A DNA stretch of 64,000 nt from positions 6,627,001 through 6,691,000 of the forward strand of contig NZ_LT629758.1 in assembly GCF_900104725.1 (NCBI RefSeq), written 5' to 3'. Position 1 is the stretch's first letter. Each line of letters begins with the position of its first letter. Positions 53,769 through 61,468 of this stretch are shown here, one piece after another. The position numbers and the translations under genes are program-made. Source of the DNA: Actinoplanes derwentensis (GTDB taxonomy: Bacteria; Actinomycetota; Actinomycetes; Mycobacteriales; Micromonosporaceae). The notes beneath the pieces are model-generated. The model saw only the letters and a list, made by a program, of their open reading frames with translations, was not told the origin of the DNA and did not search any database.

Positions 53769-55793
53769 CTACCCACTTGATGCTCCTGTGCCCTTGATCT
53801 GTACGGGCTCGGTAGCAGCAAGAAGATCTTGTAGAGCGGCGTGGCGAAACTGGTAGACAGCGCCCGCTTGACGAAGAACCTGTTTCTCTAGAGCAGTCTG
53901 GAGCAACGGCATGAAACGAACGGTCACGCCACGCAGTGCCAAAAACCGCTCCATCCAGGCTAACTCGACCGCCGGACCCAACCCGAAAACGAACCCGGCA
54001 ACGGAGCCGACGACCAGAGCGGCGATTGATCCGAATACTAGCCCGAAGGCGAACCCGGATAGAAGTCCGACAACCACTCCAGCTACAAGCCCGGAAAGAA
54101 TACCGAAAATACCTCCAAGCGCGATCCCAAAGACGATGGCACGCTCCCGGTCCTCAGTGAATACGTCTCCAGGAGCTGCAGTCCTTGCGGCCGGAAGAGG
54201 TTGGCTCCAAAGACTGAGCAGGTCGTAGAGACTGGACGAGAGCCAGATGCCGATCCCGACCACGAGCCAGATCGCCACACCTCCGCCGAGACCTAGTCCG
54301 CGATTCACTATGAGCCCACCGCCAAGGCCTGCACCAAGGCCGTACCAAACACCCGTCACCATCATATTTCGGATCTCTTGACGGGTTGGCCTACGCAAGA
54401 TGAGCGCTGCTGGATTCTTCCCGATGCCGCCTACCGGTCCGCCCACAAACAAGGCCGTAAGCCGGGCCACGCGGCCGATGGCGTTTCGCAACGTCTGCGA
54501 GTTCGGGTCGGCGTTGGCTATTAATTCACATATTTCCCACCAATGAATGTCGCGGTGACCACCAAGATTCTTGGCGATCCACGACAACCAGCGCACCGCC
54601 TGAGCCCGCTCGTCAGGATCGGGGTAGGCGACCGCCAGCGACCGAATCAGCAAGTGTTTCAGCAGTGCATCAGAGTTCGGATAGCCGAGCAAAGCCTGCG
54701 GAGTGGCGTCGGTGTGGGTGTAGATGTCGCGAGCCAAACCCAGCGCCAACGGGTTGCGCAGCGTACGCGACGTGACCCCGTCAGGGTGGCTGCGCATGTG
54801 GTCGGTGACCGTCTCCCACTCCGCGCGGCGGGCACCCGTCTGCTGAAACAGCAGAAACTCGCACGCATGCTCAAGGTCGACCGGCTGGACCTCGATCACC
54901 GCCGCATCCCACAACCGATGCAACTCGCTACCCGTCTGGTACTCGTCAGGCCGACTGGTCACCACCACCCGGACCACCCTTGACGCCGTCCGGTCGATCG
55001 CTTCCAACGCCGGACCCCGAACCCCGTCGGGCATCTCGTCCAGCCCGTCCAGGAACAACGCGATCCGGCCCGACCGCAACAACTCCGATGCAGTGCCAGG
55101 ACCGGCATGCGCGGCGAGCCCCGGATAGTCCCGGTTCAACACCGACGCCGCATAGTCCAGCAACCCTGCCGCATCGGGATCCCAGCCACCCAACGTCAAC
55201 CATGCCGGTACCGGCCCCAGCAGCGCCTCATCCGCCCCCTGCCCAGCGTCAGCCCGAGCAGCGAGCACATCGATGAGCAGCAGTAACATCGCCGTCGTCT
55301 TCCCCGCACCCGGACCACCCAAAATCACGATCCGGCCCGGAACCGGCAACACCTCATACAAATCCCGACGCAACTGCGACACCACCCGGTCGGACAGCAA
55401 CGCCACAACGCTCTCATCACCGGCCACCTCCGACGGCGGCGCAGCCACGTCCGGCCCGGCCCACTGCCACGACACGCGCGCTGGCGCCGGCGTCGTAATC
55501 CGTCGCCTCTTCGCCTGCTCCCGCCAGTACGCCAGCGTCTCCCGCGCCAGATACCCCTCCGCGGCCAGCAACCCCTCCGCAGCCGCCGGGAGCTCCACCA
55601 CCTCGGCCGCAGACTTCCTCGGCCAGACAGCCAACGCCGACACCGCGAAGGCCGCTAAGCCCGCGATCCCACCCACGACATTGGAATTCCCGACTAACCC
55701 AGCACCAGCAGCCCGACCAAAGAACATCCACACCAGAAGGCCACCACAGCCGGCCAGCATCACCACTGCCAACGACTTACGAACCACCCTCAC
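53769..55793 (-). CDS. Membrane-associated NACHT NTPase
   Basis: 674 residues. Two N-terminal membrane segments (about 8-28 and 38-56) precede a NACHT-type STAND NTPase with P-loop GGPGAGKTT (159-167), Walker B LFLDGLDEMP (246-255) and a TSRPDEY sensor-like motif. Residues about 470-620 are Gly-rich hydrophobic segments (LGAGLGGGLI, LVAGVVVGLLSGFAFGLVFG) suggesting more membrane passes. The C-terminus YQFRHAALQDLLA resembles the winged-helix end of actinobacterial NACHT proteins. STAND NTPases of this kind can be phage-defence sensors; here that is inferred from location. Direct repeats B and C bracket it, and the gene is divergent from the DUF262 gene. Confidence 0.82.
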   Translation of the reverse strand: MRVVRKSLAVVMLAGCGGLLVWMFFGRAAGAGLVGNSNVVGGIAGLAAFAVSALAVWPRKSAAEVVELPAAAEGLLAAEGYLARETLAYWREQAKRRRITTPAPARVSWQWAGPDVAAPPSEVAGDESVVALLSDRVVSQLRRDLYEVLPVPGRIVILGGPGAGKTTAMLLLLIDVLAARADAGQGADEALLGPVPAWLTLGGWDPDAAGLLDYAASVLNRDYPGLAAHAGPGTASELLRSGRIALFLDGLDEMPDGVRGPALEAIDRTASRVVRVVVTSRPDEYQTGSELHRLWDAAVIEVQPVDLEHACEFLLFQQTGARRAEWETVTDHMRSHPDGVTSRTLRNPLALGLARDIYTHTDATPQALLGYPNSDALLKHLLIRSLAVAYPDPDERAQAVRWLSWIAKNLGGHRDIHWWEICELIANADPNSQTLRNAIGRVARLTALFVGGPVGGIGKNPAALILRRPTRQEIRNMMVTGVWYGLGAGLGGGLIVNRGLGLGGGVAIWLVVGIGIWLSSSLYDLLSLWSQPLPAARTAAPGDVFTEDRERAIVFGIALGGIFGILSGLVAGVVVGLLSGFAFGLVFGSIAALVVGSVAGFVFGLGPAVELAWMERFLALRGVTVRFMPLLQTALEKQVLRQAGAVYQFRHAALQDLLAATEPVQIKGTGASSG

Positions 55794-55853
55794 AGCCGCC
55801 GATTATCCCCACCCGTAACCACCCACCCACAGCCGGCAACCAAGGGCACGCAT

Positions 55854-55904
55854 GGGTAATTGCATACCGCACCTACGGGGCTCAATTACTGTGCCCCTCC
55901 GGAG
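55854..55904. repeat. 51-bp direct repeat, copy C (right of NACHT gene)
   Basis: Partner of copy B with five transitions. The central GGGGC and GCCCC can form a hairpin around an 11-base loop (TCAATTACTGT). It lies 61 bases upstream of the NACHT start. Confidence 0.8.
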
Positions 55905-55945
55905 TTCACCGACGCTAGTTCTTAAGGTTCGACCTTCAGGCCGGA

Positions 55946-55993
55946 AGATATGCAGGTCAGCAGCGCAGCATTGCTCTGCTGACCTGCATATCT
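55946..55993. repeat. Long perfect inverted repeat (18-bp arms)
   Basis: Arm AGATATGCAGGTCAGCAG (55946-55963) is exactly complementary to CTGCTGACCTGCATATCT (55976-55993) across a 12-base loop. AGGCCGG and CCGGCCT outside the arms could extend it imperfectly. It sits between the divergent NACHT and DUF262 genes, upstream of both, so a simple terminator role is unlikely. It could be an operator, a small RNA stem or a mobile-element end. Confidence 0.85.
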
Positions 55994-56178
55994 GCGCCGC
56001 CGGCCTTACAGCAACGAGACAGGACCCAGCAGGCAGCCACGAGGGCGCAACGTTATCCGCCGTACCCGCATCACGTTGACGGCGGCAGGTCAATGCCGAG
56101 ATAGATACTGCCGGCGATGGATGTGACCGGTAGCCTCTCACTAGCTACGCTCAGTCAAATCTCAACGTGGGAGCATCC
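55994..56178. other. Upstream region of the DUF262 gene
   Basis: No gene seen. A TTGACG hexamer at 56076-56081 could be a -35, but the best -10-like run (TAGATA at 56102) is about 20 bases away, so a promoter is not called with confidence. Confidence 0.3.
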
Positions 56179-57993
56179 GTGGCGGAACCAGCGGGCAGTA
56201 TCGAGCTAATTCCTATCGAGAGCCAAACTAGGACTATTCAAACCTGCTTTCAACAATGCCTATATGAGGTCCCCAATTTTCAGCGCCCATACAGTTGGTC
56301 GTCAGACCAACTGGAGGACTACTGGCACGATGTGGTGTTGGCGCAAGGTGACTTTTTCTTCGGATCCACCGTGACATGGGTGAGCAAGAAGAGGGAGTTA
56401 TTCAATGACACATATTCGATCATCGACGGGCAGCAGCGGCTAACTACAAGTGCAATTATACTTTCGGTAATTCGAGACGCCCTCCTCGACCTGAGCAAGA
56501 CAACTGCGGGAACCCACGGAGTTTCAAGTCCCGCCAAAAGCCAAGCAGATGCCACGCAGAAGTATCTCATTGTTGCCGACGACGACGGCGAAGAGCACCG
56601 GGTCTTACACCGCCCGGAGAACATGTTCTACGAACATATTCAACAACCGGATGCGATTCCTTCCGGCGTTAAGTGGAACGCAAGCGCCGAGCGCATCGGA
56701 GAAGCGCGAAAGTTCTTCGAGAAGAAGATCATCGACACGCTCAAGGATCGCTCGCTAGACGATCGGCTTGAACGTTTGAAATTGATTCGATCAAACGTCC
56801 TGAAGGCGCGGGTAATTCAGGTTGAGCTAGCCTCAGAGGAGGATGGGTTCCTAATCTTCGAGACCCTCAATACCCGAGGTGCCGATCTCCTGCTTTCCGA
56901 TCTAGTGAAGAACATGCTAGTTCGGAGCGGAGCGAAGAATGCGCTTGACCGCGACGCCATCGCTACCCGCTGGGAGCGCATCGTTGACAGCGTGCAAGAG
57001 GGCCGCATAAATCCAGACGTCGATCGATTCATCTGGCAGTCATGGAACTCTCGCCGTGTCGCGGTCACTGAGCCAGAACTGTTCAAGAAGATTAGTAATT
57101 CAGTAGCATCAGGCGCGACAAAAACTTTATCCTACTTAAAAGAACTGGAAGTGGATGCCTCTACATACCGGTGGTTAGAAACGGAACACGTCCGGACTGA
57201 GCTCGCGAAACACGACGAACGTAACGCTCTCGCTGTGCCAGAGTTCGTTGACAGCGTACGCGCACTCGCAATATTTAAGGTTTCGGTGGCAAATTCGGCC
57301 ATTCTTGCCACCGCACGGAAGTACCAAGAGACGAAGCTCTTGAGCAGAGGTCAGCTCATTGAGGTTCTGCGCCTGCTAGAGAACTTCCACTTTCAATTTA
57401 CGGCACTGACGAGCAGCAGTTCCACCGGCGGGACACGGCGGCGCTATAACAAGTTTGCCGTTACGCTCGAAAATGCGAATACTAAGCAGGAAGTTGCGGA
57501 TGCAATCCACGATTTAAAGGAGAAACTTCGAGCAGGCCTCCCTAATCGTGATCCCGCCATTTCAGCCTTCAGAGGGATCTTTTATGCCCCTAAGTTACCC
57601 TTGAGCGAAGCGCAAAAGCTGCGAGCACGAAAGATGTTTGTTGCTTACGTTCTGATGACCTTCGCAAAGTGGCACAAGATACTGCCGGCGGGACAGAATC
57701 TCGAATCGTGGTCTATTGAGCACATAAAGCCGCAATCCCAGGGCACCGAATATTGGCAAGATTCCGTATATTCAATTGGAAATCTCACCCTTCTAACGAA
57801 AGCCTTGAATAGCGAACTGGGAGACGCCAAGCTACCTTTAAAGCTGGCCGCACTCCGAAAGGGAAGCGCCTATTTCGATCCAGATCTGGAATCCTGGTCA
57901 GCTGATGTAGTTGATTTTCCGTCGGAGGCACAGATCGCAACTCGCGGCCTTAACCTGGCCCAAGAAGCGCTAGAAAACGTTTGGAGCCTCTAG
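56179..57993 (+). CDS. DUF262/DUF1524 protein, GmrSD-like restriction or defence nuclease
   Basis: 604 residues from GTG 56179, preceded by GGGAG. The N-terminal DUF262 domain has VPNFQRPYSW (31-40) and IIDGQQRLTT (81-90), a ParB-like nucleotide-binding signature. The C-terminal DUF1524 domain has IEHIKPQ (His near 515) and IGNLTLLTKALNS, the His-Me finger nuclease pattern. The fusion of both is as in GmrSD type IV restriction enzymes, which cut modified phage DNA using NTP hydrolysis. GC is clearly lower than in the chromosome, a sign of transfer. It is a single gene followed by a terminator. Modification preference cannot be read from sequence. Confidence 0.85.
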   Translation: MAEPAGSIELIPIESQTRTIQTCFQQCLYEVPNFQRPYSWSSDQLEDYWHDVVLAQGDFFFGSTVTWVSKKRELFNDTYSIIDGQQRLTTSAIILSVIRDALLDLSKTTAGTHGVSSPAKSQADATQKYLIVADDDGEEHRVLHRPENMFYEHIQQPDAIPSGVKWNASAERIGEARKFFEKKIIDTLKDRSLDDRLERLKLIRSNVLKARVIQVELASEEDGFLIFETLNTRGADLLLSDLVKNMLVRSGAKNALDRDAIATRWERIVDSVQEGRINPDVDRFIWQSWNSRRVAVTEPELFKKISNSVASGATKTLSYLKELEVDASTYRWLETEHVRTELAKHDERNALAVPEFVDSVRALAIFKVSVANSAILATARKYQETKLLSRGQLIEVLRLLENFHFQFTALTSSSSTGGTRRRYNKFAVTLENANTKQEVADAIHDLKEKLRAGLPNRDPAISAFRGIFYAPKLPLSEAQKLRARKMFVAYVLMTFAKWHKILPAGQNLESWSIEHIKPQSQGTEYWQDSVYSIGNLTLLTKALNSELGDAKLPLKLAALRKGSAYFDPDLESWSADVVDFPSEAQIATRGLNLAQEALENVWSL

Positions 57994-58050
57994 TCGAGGG
58001 CTTGCATAATAGGCCTAGCCTTTGCACTGGCCATGCCCTTGAACGACGAA

Positions 58051-58075
58051 CGCCCCGACCGATCCGGTCGGGGCG
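58051..58075 (+). terminator. Terminator after the DUF262 gene
   Basis: CGCCCCGACC and GGTCGGGGCG form a perfect 10-bp stem with loop GATCC, followed by TTTCG, 57 bases after the DUF262 stop. It also lies 21 bases from the stop of the convergent gene at 58097. The preceding CGACGAACGC equals the flank of the msrA terminator at 50713. Confidence 0.85.
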
Positions 58076-58096
58076 TTTCGCGCTTCTCCTAATAAG

Positions 58097-58426
58097 CTAA
58101 GCAGCACTCCGGATGCCGCTTTCGCGCCGTGCCCGGACCCGCGTCGCCGGTTCATCGACTAACTTGAATAGAACCGCCATCCGTCCGAGAACCTCGGCGT
58201 CCTCGATCTTTGGGGGCAAACCCTGCTCTGCCCTTGATCGCGCCACGGCGGCTCGGATCGCCTCCAGGTCGGCAGGCACACGGACAACCGGGGTCACACT
58301 TCCCGCGTCGACAAGCGCAAGTCGCAACAGCAACAGCCTTCCCATCGAATCCGCTATTTCAAAGCCTGAGAACCACACTGAGCCAAGATCTCTAGCGACC
58401 CGGCGACAGCGCTGAAACAGCAGCAC
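58097..58426 (-). CDS. Small protein of the conjugative element, unknown function
   Basis: About 109 residues from GTG 58426 (start uncertain). It contains VTPVVRVPADLEAIRAAVAR then RAEQGLPPKIEDAEVLGRM, a helical, charged protein with the flavour of the short proteins carried by actinomycete integrative elements. No catalytic motif is visible. It lies 28 bases downstream of the RecA-like ATPase on the same strand and is the last gene of that operon. Where an excisionase and integrase are often found in such elements, only this gene is seen. Confidence 0.55.
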   Translation of the reverse strand: MLLFQRCRRVARDLGSVWFSGFEIADSMGRLLLLRLALVDAGSVTPVVRVPADLEAIRAAVARSRAEQGLPPKIEDAEVLGRMAVLFKLVDEPATRVRARRESGIRSAA

Positions 58427-58454
58427 AGCTCCCTGTTTCAGCGCTGTGGCCTGA

Positions 58455-59564
58455 TCAGGGCCAGAGTTCGGCCGTCCCCCGGTCGTCTCCCTCGTTCTCG
58501 CCGGTCAGGGCATGTTGGGGGACACCGGGGACAGGAGGGACACCGGGGACGCGGTACCGGCCGCCGGTATCGGCGGCGAGTTGCCCATCGGCGAGCATCC
58601 GCTGACAGGTCCGCTTGACGTTGTCGTAGCTGAGTCCGACCCCAGTGGCGATGACCTTGGGTGTGCTGCCGGGAGCTGTGCGAAGAAACCGCAGGATGGT
58701 CGCGCGGGTCTCGCCTATCTGGTGGTCCTCGGCGGGGCCGTCGAGCATCTGCCATGCGCCGAGGTCGGCGTTGAAGTTAAGCGCGTATTCGGCTTCGTCG
58801 ACGTCGCGGCCGGTGATGTGGAGGATGCCGTCGCCCTGGTTGCGTGCTCGTTTGAGGACGAGGGTCGCGTCGGCGGCTCCGGCGAGGCCGTTGGTGCCGG
58901 AAACCTCGGTGAGAAAGTCGTCGGATCCGGCCTTGCGGACGTGGTGGACCAGCACGAATGCGACGCCGTAGTCGTCGGCGACTTTCTTCGCCCGGCCGAC
59001 GGCGGCGTAGTCGGCGTCGTAGGCGGATGCGCCGGGTGCGGAGTTACCGCGTAGCTTGGCGAATACGTCGATGATGACCATTCGTGCCGTGGGGTTGCGG
59101 TCGAGCCACGCGGCGATGGCCTGGTCGCCGCCCTGGGGTAGCGGTGGGCATTCGGTGGCGAGGGTGAGTCCGGCCGGGGCCTTGCGCTGGCCGAGGACCT
59201 TGCCCAGCCGGTTTTGCAGGCGGCGGGCGGTGTCCTCCAGGGCGAGGTAGAGCACCGGCCCCGGATCGACCGGGATCGAGCCGAACGCCTTGCCACCGAG
59301 AGCGACGTCGACACCAAGGCCGAGCGACATCCAGGACTTGCCGACCTTGGGCGGCCCGCACAGCAGGTTCACGCCTTCGGACAGCACGCCGGGCACGGCC
59401 CACTTCGGCGGGGCGAACTCCATGGCCATGATGTCGGCGGCGGTCCATGAGGTGCGGATCCGGGCGGGCCGGTCCTGGTCGCCCGCCAGGACTTCGGCGG
59501 CGTCGTCCGGACCGGCGACGTGCAGGTTCGGGCGGTCGGGCCGATCGGCCGGCGCGGCGCTCAT
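58455..59564 (-). CDS. RecA-like AAA ATPase (RepA/AAA_25 type)
   Basis: 369 residues. It has the P-loop GPPKVGKSW (70-78), YLALEDTARRLQNRL, Walker-B-like MVIIDVFAKLR and LVHHVRKAG followed by SGTNGLAGAADATLVLKR, the signature of hexameric RepA/KaiC-type helicase ATPases. The C-terminal 90 residues look like a winged helix (ETRATILRFL, STPKVIATGVGLSYDNVKR). Paired with the primase-polymerase whose stop overlaps its ATG (ATGA), it probably drives replication of the excised element. This pairing is known for actinomycete integrative elements and plasmids. Confidence 0.87.
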   Translation of the reverse strand: MSAAPADRPDRPNLHVAGPDDAAEVLAGDQDRPARIRTSWTAADIMAMEFAPPKWAVPGVLSEGVNLLCGPPKVGKSWMSLGLGVDVALGGKAFGSIPVDPGPVLYLALEDTARRLQNRLGKVLGQRKAPAGLTLATECPPLPQGGDQAIAAWLDRNPTARMVIIDVFAKLRGNSAPGASAYDADYAAVGRAKKVADDYGVAFVLVHHVRKAGSDDFLTEVSGTNGLAGAADATLVLKRARNQGDGILHITGRDVDEAEYALNFNADLGAWQMLDGPAEDHQIGETRATILRFLRTAPGSTPKVIATGVGLSYDNVKRTCQRMLADGQLAADTGGRYRVPGVPPVPGVPQHALTGENEGDDRGTAELWP

Positions 59565-60736
59565 GCGGCCACCGTCCGAGGGCGGCGGGCACCGGCGGCG
59601 AGCCCGGACCGGATCGTGCGCAGCGTCTCGAACCGGGAGAGCCCGATCGACAGCGCCGTCTCTTCGAGCAGGGCGGCGGCCTGGTCGACGGGCAGCGCTC
59701 CCCCAGCGGCGAGCTGGCCAAGGGCGATCGCGGAGACGTAGAGGGTGTGATTGCGTTCGCCCTCCGCGGACCGGCGCAGGATGTCGAGCTGCCCGTTGAT
59801 GGCGGCGTCCAGGTAGGCACCGGTTCTGCCGGTCGGCAGGTCGATGACGACCGGGCGTTGTGGTGGCAGCGCGGGCGGGGCGAGCCGTTCGGCGAGCCAA
59901 TTCGGCAGGTCGGCGACCGGCAGGTCACGGGCGACCGTGTACGGGCGGCCCGCGACGGTGCTCCCGGCCGCGACGACGTAGCCGCCGTGGGCGCGGGTGT
60001 CGACTAGCCAGCCGAGGCCGTTGCCGCGCTCCCCGGCCGTGTTGCGTAGCGCCGGACCGTCGGCTGGGTGCCGGAAGTACAGGTGCGTACCGCCCCGGCC
60101 GGTGGTCACGGTGTACGTGTCGACCGGGACCGGCTGTCCAGCGGCCTCACACAGCGCGGCGAACACCTCGGCCCCGTGCCGGGCCTCCGGGTACGGGCAG
60201 CCGGTCGGCGGGGTCTGGTCGGGCTTGCAGGCGTCCAGGTCGACGACGACCAGCCCGGACGGCCCGCAGGCGATCCCGTTGCCGTACGGAGTCGCGGACC
60301 AGCCGCGCCGGATCCGGTCGGGGTCGACGGTGGCGCGGGCCTCCCAGCCGGTGTGGCCGTCGCGGCAGCGCGGGTCACGGCCGGTGCAAGCGTCGGCGGG
60401 GTGTTCGGGGAACGCGGGCCGCTTGTCGTCGGACCGGAGCGGGAAGACGTGCCAGCCGCGCCGGGCGGCGGCGAGGGCAGCCTCGCGCAGGTTCTCGGTG
60501 TCGGGCATGGGGTTCGGCCTCCGGGTGTCGGGTGTGGACGGGTGGGCCTTGCGGTGCTGTTCGAGGGCGCACGCGGCGCAGAATCGGGCCTTCTCCCACC
60601 GGGCGATCTGCAACAGCGAGCCGGACAGGGTGTCCTCGGGGGCGATGGCCTGTTCGCAGATGTGCGGGTAAAGGCCGTTGGCCGGTACGAACCGGCCGAG
60701 GGCCTTGCTCGCGCCGATCCAGTGCTCGCCGCTCAT
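59561..60736 (-). CDS. Bifunctional DNA primase/polymerase
   Basis: 391 residues from ATG 60736. The prim-pol domain starts about residue 80 with ARRGWHVFPLRSDDKRPA, has VVVDLDACKPD (metal-binding Asp pair, about 164-168) and TGRGGTHLYFRHP with the conserved His. Residues 1-75 contain HICEQ and FCAACALEQH, a possible small zinc-binding module in front; an internal ATG near residue 77 would omit it. Such enzymes prime replication of integrative and conjugative elements. It is one base from the upstream gene stop and overlaps the ATPase start. Confidence 0.9.
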   Translation of the reverse strand: MSGEHWIGASKALGRFVPANGLYPHICEQAIAPEDTLSGSLLQIARWEKARFCAACALEQHRKAHPSTPDTRRPNPMPDTENLREAALAAARRGWHVFPLRSDDKRPAFPEHPADACTGRDPRCRDGHTGWEARATVDPDRIRRGWSATPYGNGIACGPSGLVVVDLDACKPDQTPPTGCPYPEARHGAEVFAALCEAAGQPVPVDTYTVTTGRGGTHLYFRHPADGPALRNTAGERGNGLGWLVDTRAHGGYVVAAGSTVAGRPYTVARDLPVADLPNWLAERLAPPALPPQRPVVIDLPTGRTGAYLDAAINGQLDILRRSAEGERNHTLYVSAIALGQLAAGGALPVDQAAALLEETALSIGLSRFETLRTIRSGLAAGARRPRTVAA

Positions 60737-60737
60737 G

Positions 60738-61082
60738 TCACGGGGTCTTCCGGTCGAGCGCGGGCCGCCCGGCCCGGCCTCGCAACGCGGGCGGCCGGAT
60801 CGCGGCGATGGCGGCCAGCAGTTCCCGGCACAGGTGCAGCGCGGTCCCGAGCTGGCGGCGGGCGGTGTCCTCGGTCCGGGAGAGCGGGACGCGGATGCGG
60901 ATCTCGGCGTAGTCGACCTCGGCGACCCGGACGCGGGTCATGACGGCCCGGCCGCCGATCGGCCCGTCGGCGATGAACTCCGGCGACCGGTGTACGTCGA
61001 TGCCGCAGCGGTGATCGCGGGCGCACCAGTCGGTATGCGGCGTCTCGGCCCGGTGGAATCGGGCCATCGTGCGGGCGGTCAT
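60738..61082 (-). CDS. Small conserved protein of the element
   Basis: 114 residues from ATG 61082, which overlaps the stop of the upstream gene (ATGA). The N-terminus has TDWCARDHRCGIDVHRS with a Cys/His arrangement (CxxxHxC) that could bind zinc. The middle is VRVAEVDYAEIRIRVPLS followed by a helical end. I do not recognise a function. Its place between the zinc-ribbon membrane protein and the primase-polymerase, with overlaps on both sides, shows it is a true member of the replication operon. Confidence 0.65.
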   Translation of the reverse strand: MTARTMARFHRAETPHTDWCARDHRCGIDVHRSPEFIADGPIGGRAVMTRVRVAEVDYAEIRIRVPLSRTEDTARRQLGTALHLCRELLAAIAAIRPPALRGRAGRPALDRKTP

Positions 61083-61327
61083 CGGGCGTCCCGGCGGCGG
61101 CGGGCGAACTGGTTGTAGATCCAGCGCCCGGCCCGCAGGCGGCGGCCGGTGCCGTCGCAGCGGCGGCAGAGGCGGAACGCGCGACCGGACGGGCTCCGGC
61201 GTTTGCCGGTGCCGTCGCACTTGCGGTGGGACTTGAACGGCCAGATCCAGCACGCGATGACGTAACCAACGGTGATGGCGATCAGGGCTAGGGTGAGGGT
61301 GATAGCGGCGGTGAGCTGGGGGTCCAC
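61079..61327 (-). CDS. Small membrane protein with two CDGTG zinc-finger-like repeats
   Basis: 82 residues. One membrane segment (LTAAITLTLALIAITVGYVI, 5-24) is followed by KCDGTGKR and CRRCDGTGRR, two CxGTG units like DnaJ-type zinc repeats, and a very basic tail (RRRRDAR). Similar short proteins are common in actinomycete conjugative elements; the role is unknown and may be in DNA transfer at the membrane. It is the first gene of the replication operon, downstream of the GCTAGCG repeat cluster. Confidence 0.7.
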   Translation of the reverse strand: MDPQLTAAITLTLALIAITVGYVIACWIWPFKSHRKCDGTGKRRSPSGRAFRLCRRCDGTGRRLRAGRWIYNQFARRRRDAR

Positions 61328-61371
61328 AACAGCCTCCGGGGCCTGTTTTTGGGTGCACGGTGCCGTGAGCT

Positions 61372-61455
61372 GCTATCCGCTAGCGGGCAGCTCAGGATCT
61401 TGATCAGGTGCTAGCGGGTCTGCTAGCGATAGCAGGGCGAGGTGCTAGCGCTAGC
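61372..61455. repeat. GCTAGCG iteron-like cluster
   Basis: GCTAGCG occurs at 61379, 61410, 61422 and 61444, the first two extended to GCTAGCGGG. The last is part of the perfect palindrome GCTAGCGCTAGC (61444-61455), and GCTATCC and GATAGC variants lie between. It fills the gap between the TraB-like gene and the replication operon and could be an origin, a transfer locus or a repressor array. Confidence 0.6.
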
Positions 61456-61468
61456 AGCCCTGGAGGTG

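Noticed and set aside
59860..60912. Overlapping + strand frames opposite the primase-polymerase
   Set aside because: Arg-rich shadow translation with no motif; the - strand operon has stop-start overlaps typical of real genes.
61372..61455. GCTAGCG repeats read as a CRISPR array
   Set aside because: Units are only 7-9 bases with irregular short gaps, and no cas gene is present.
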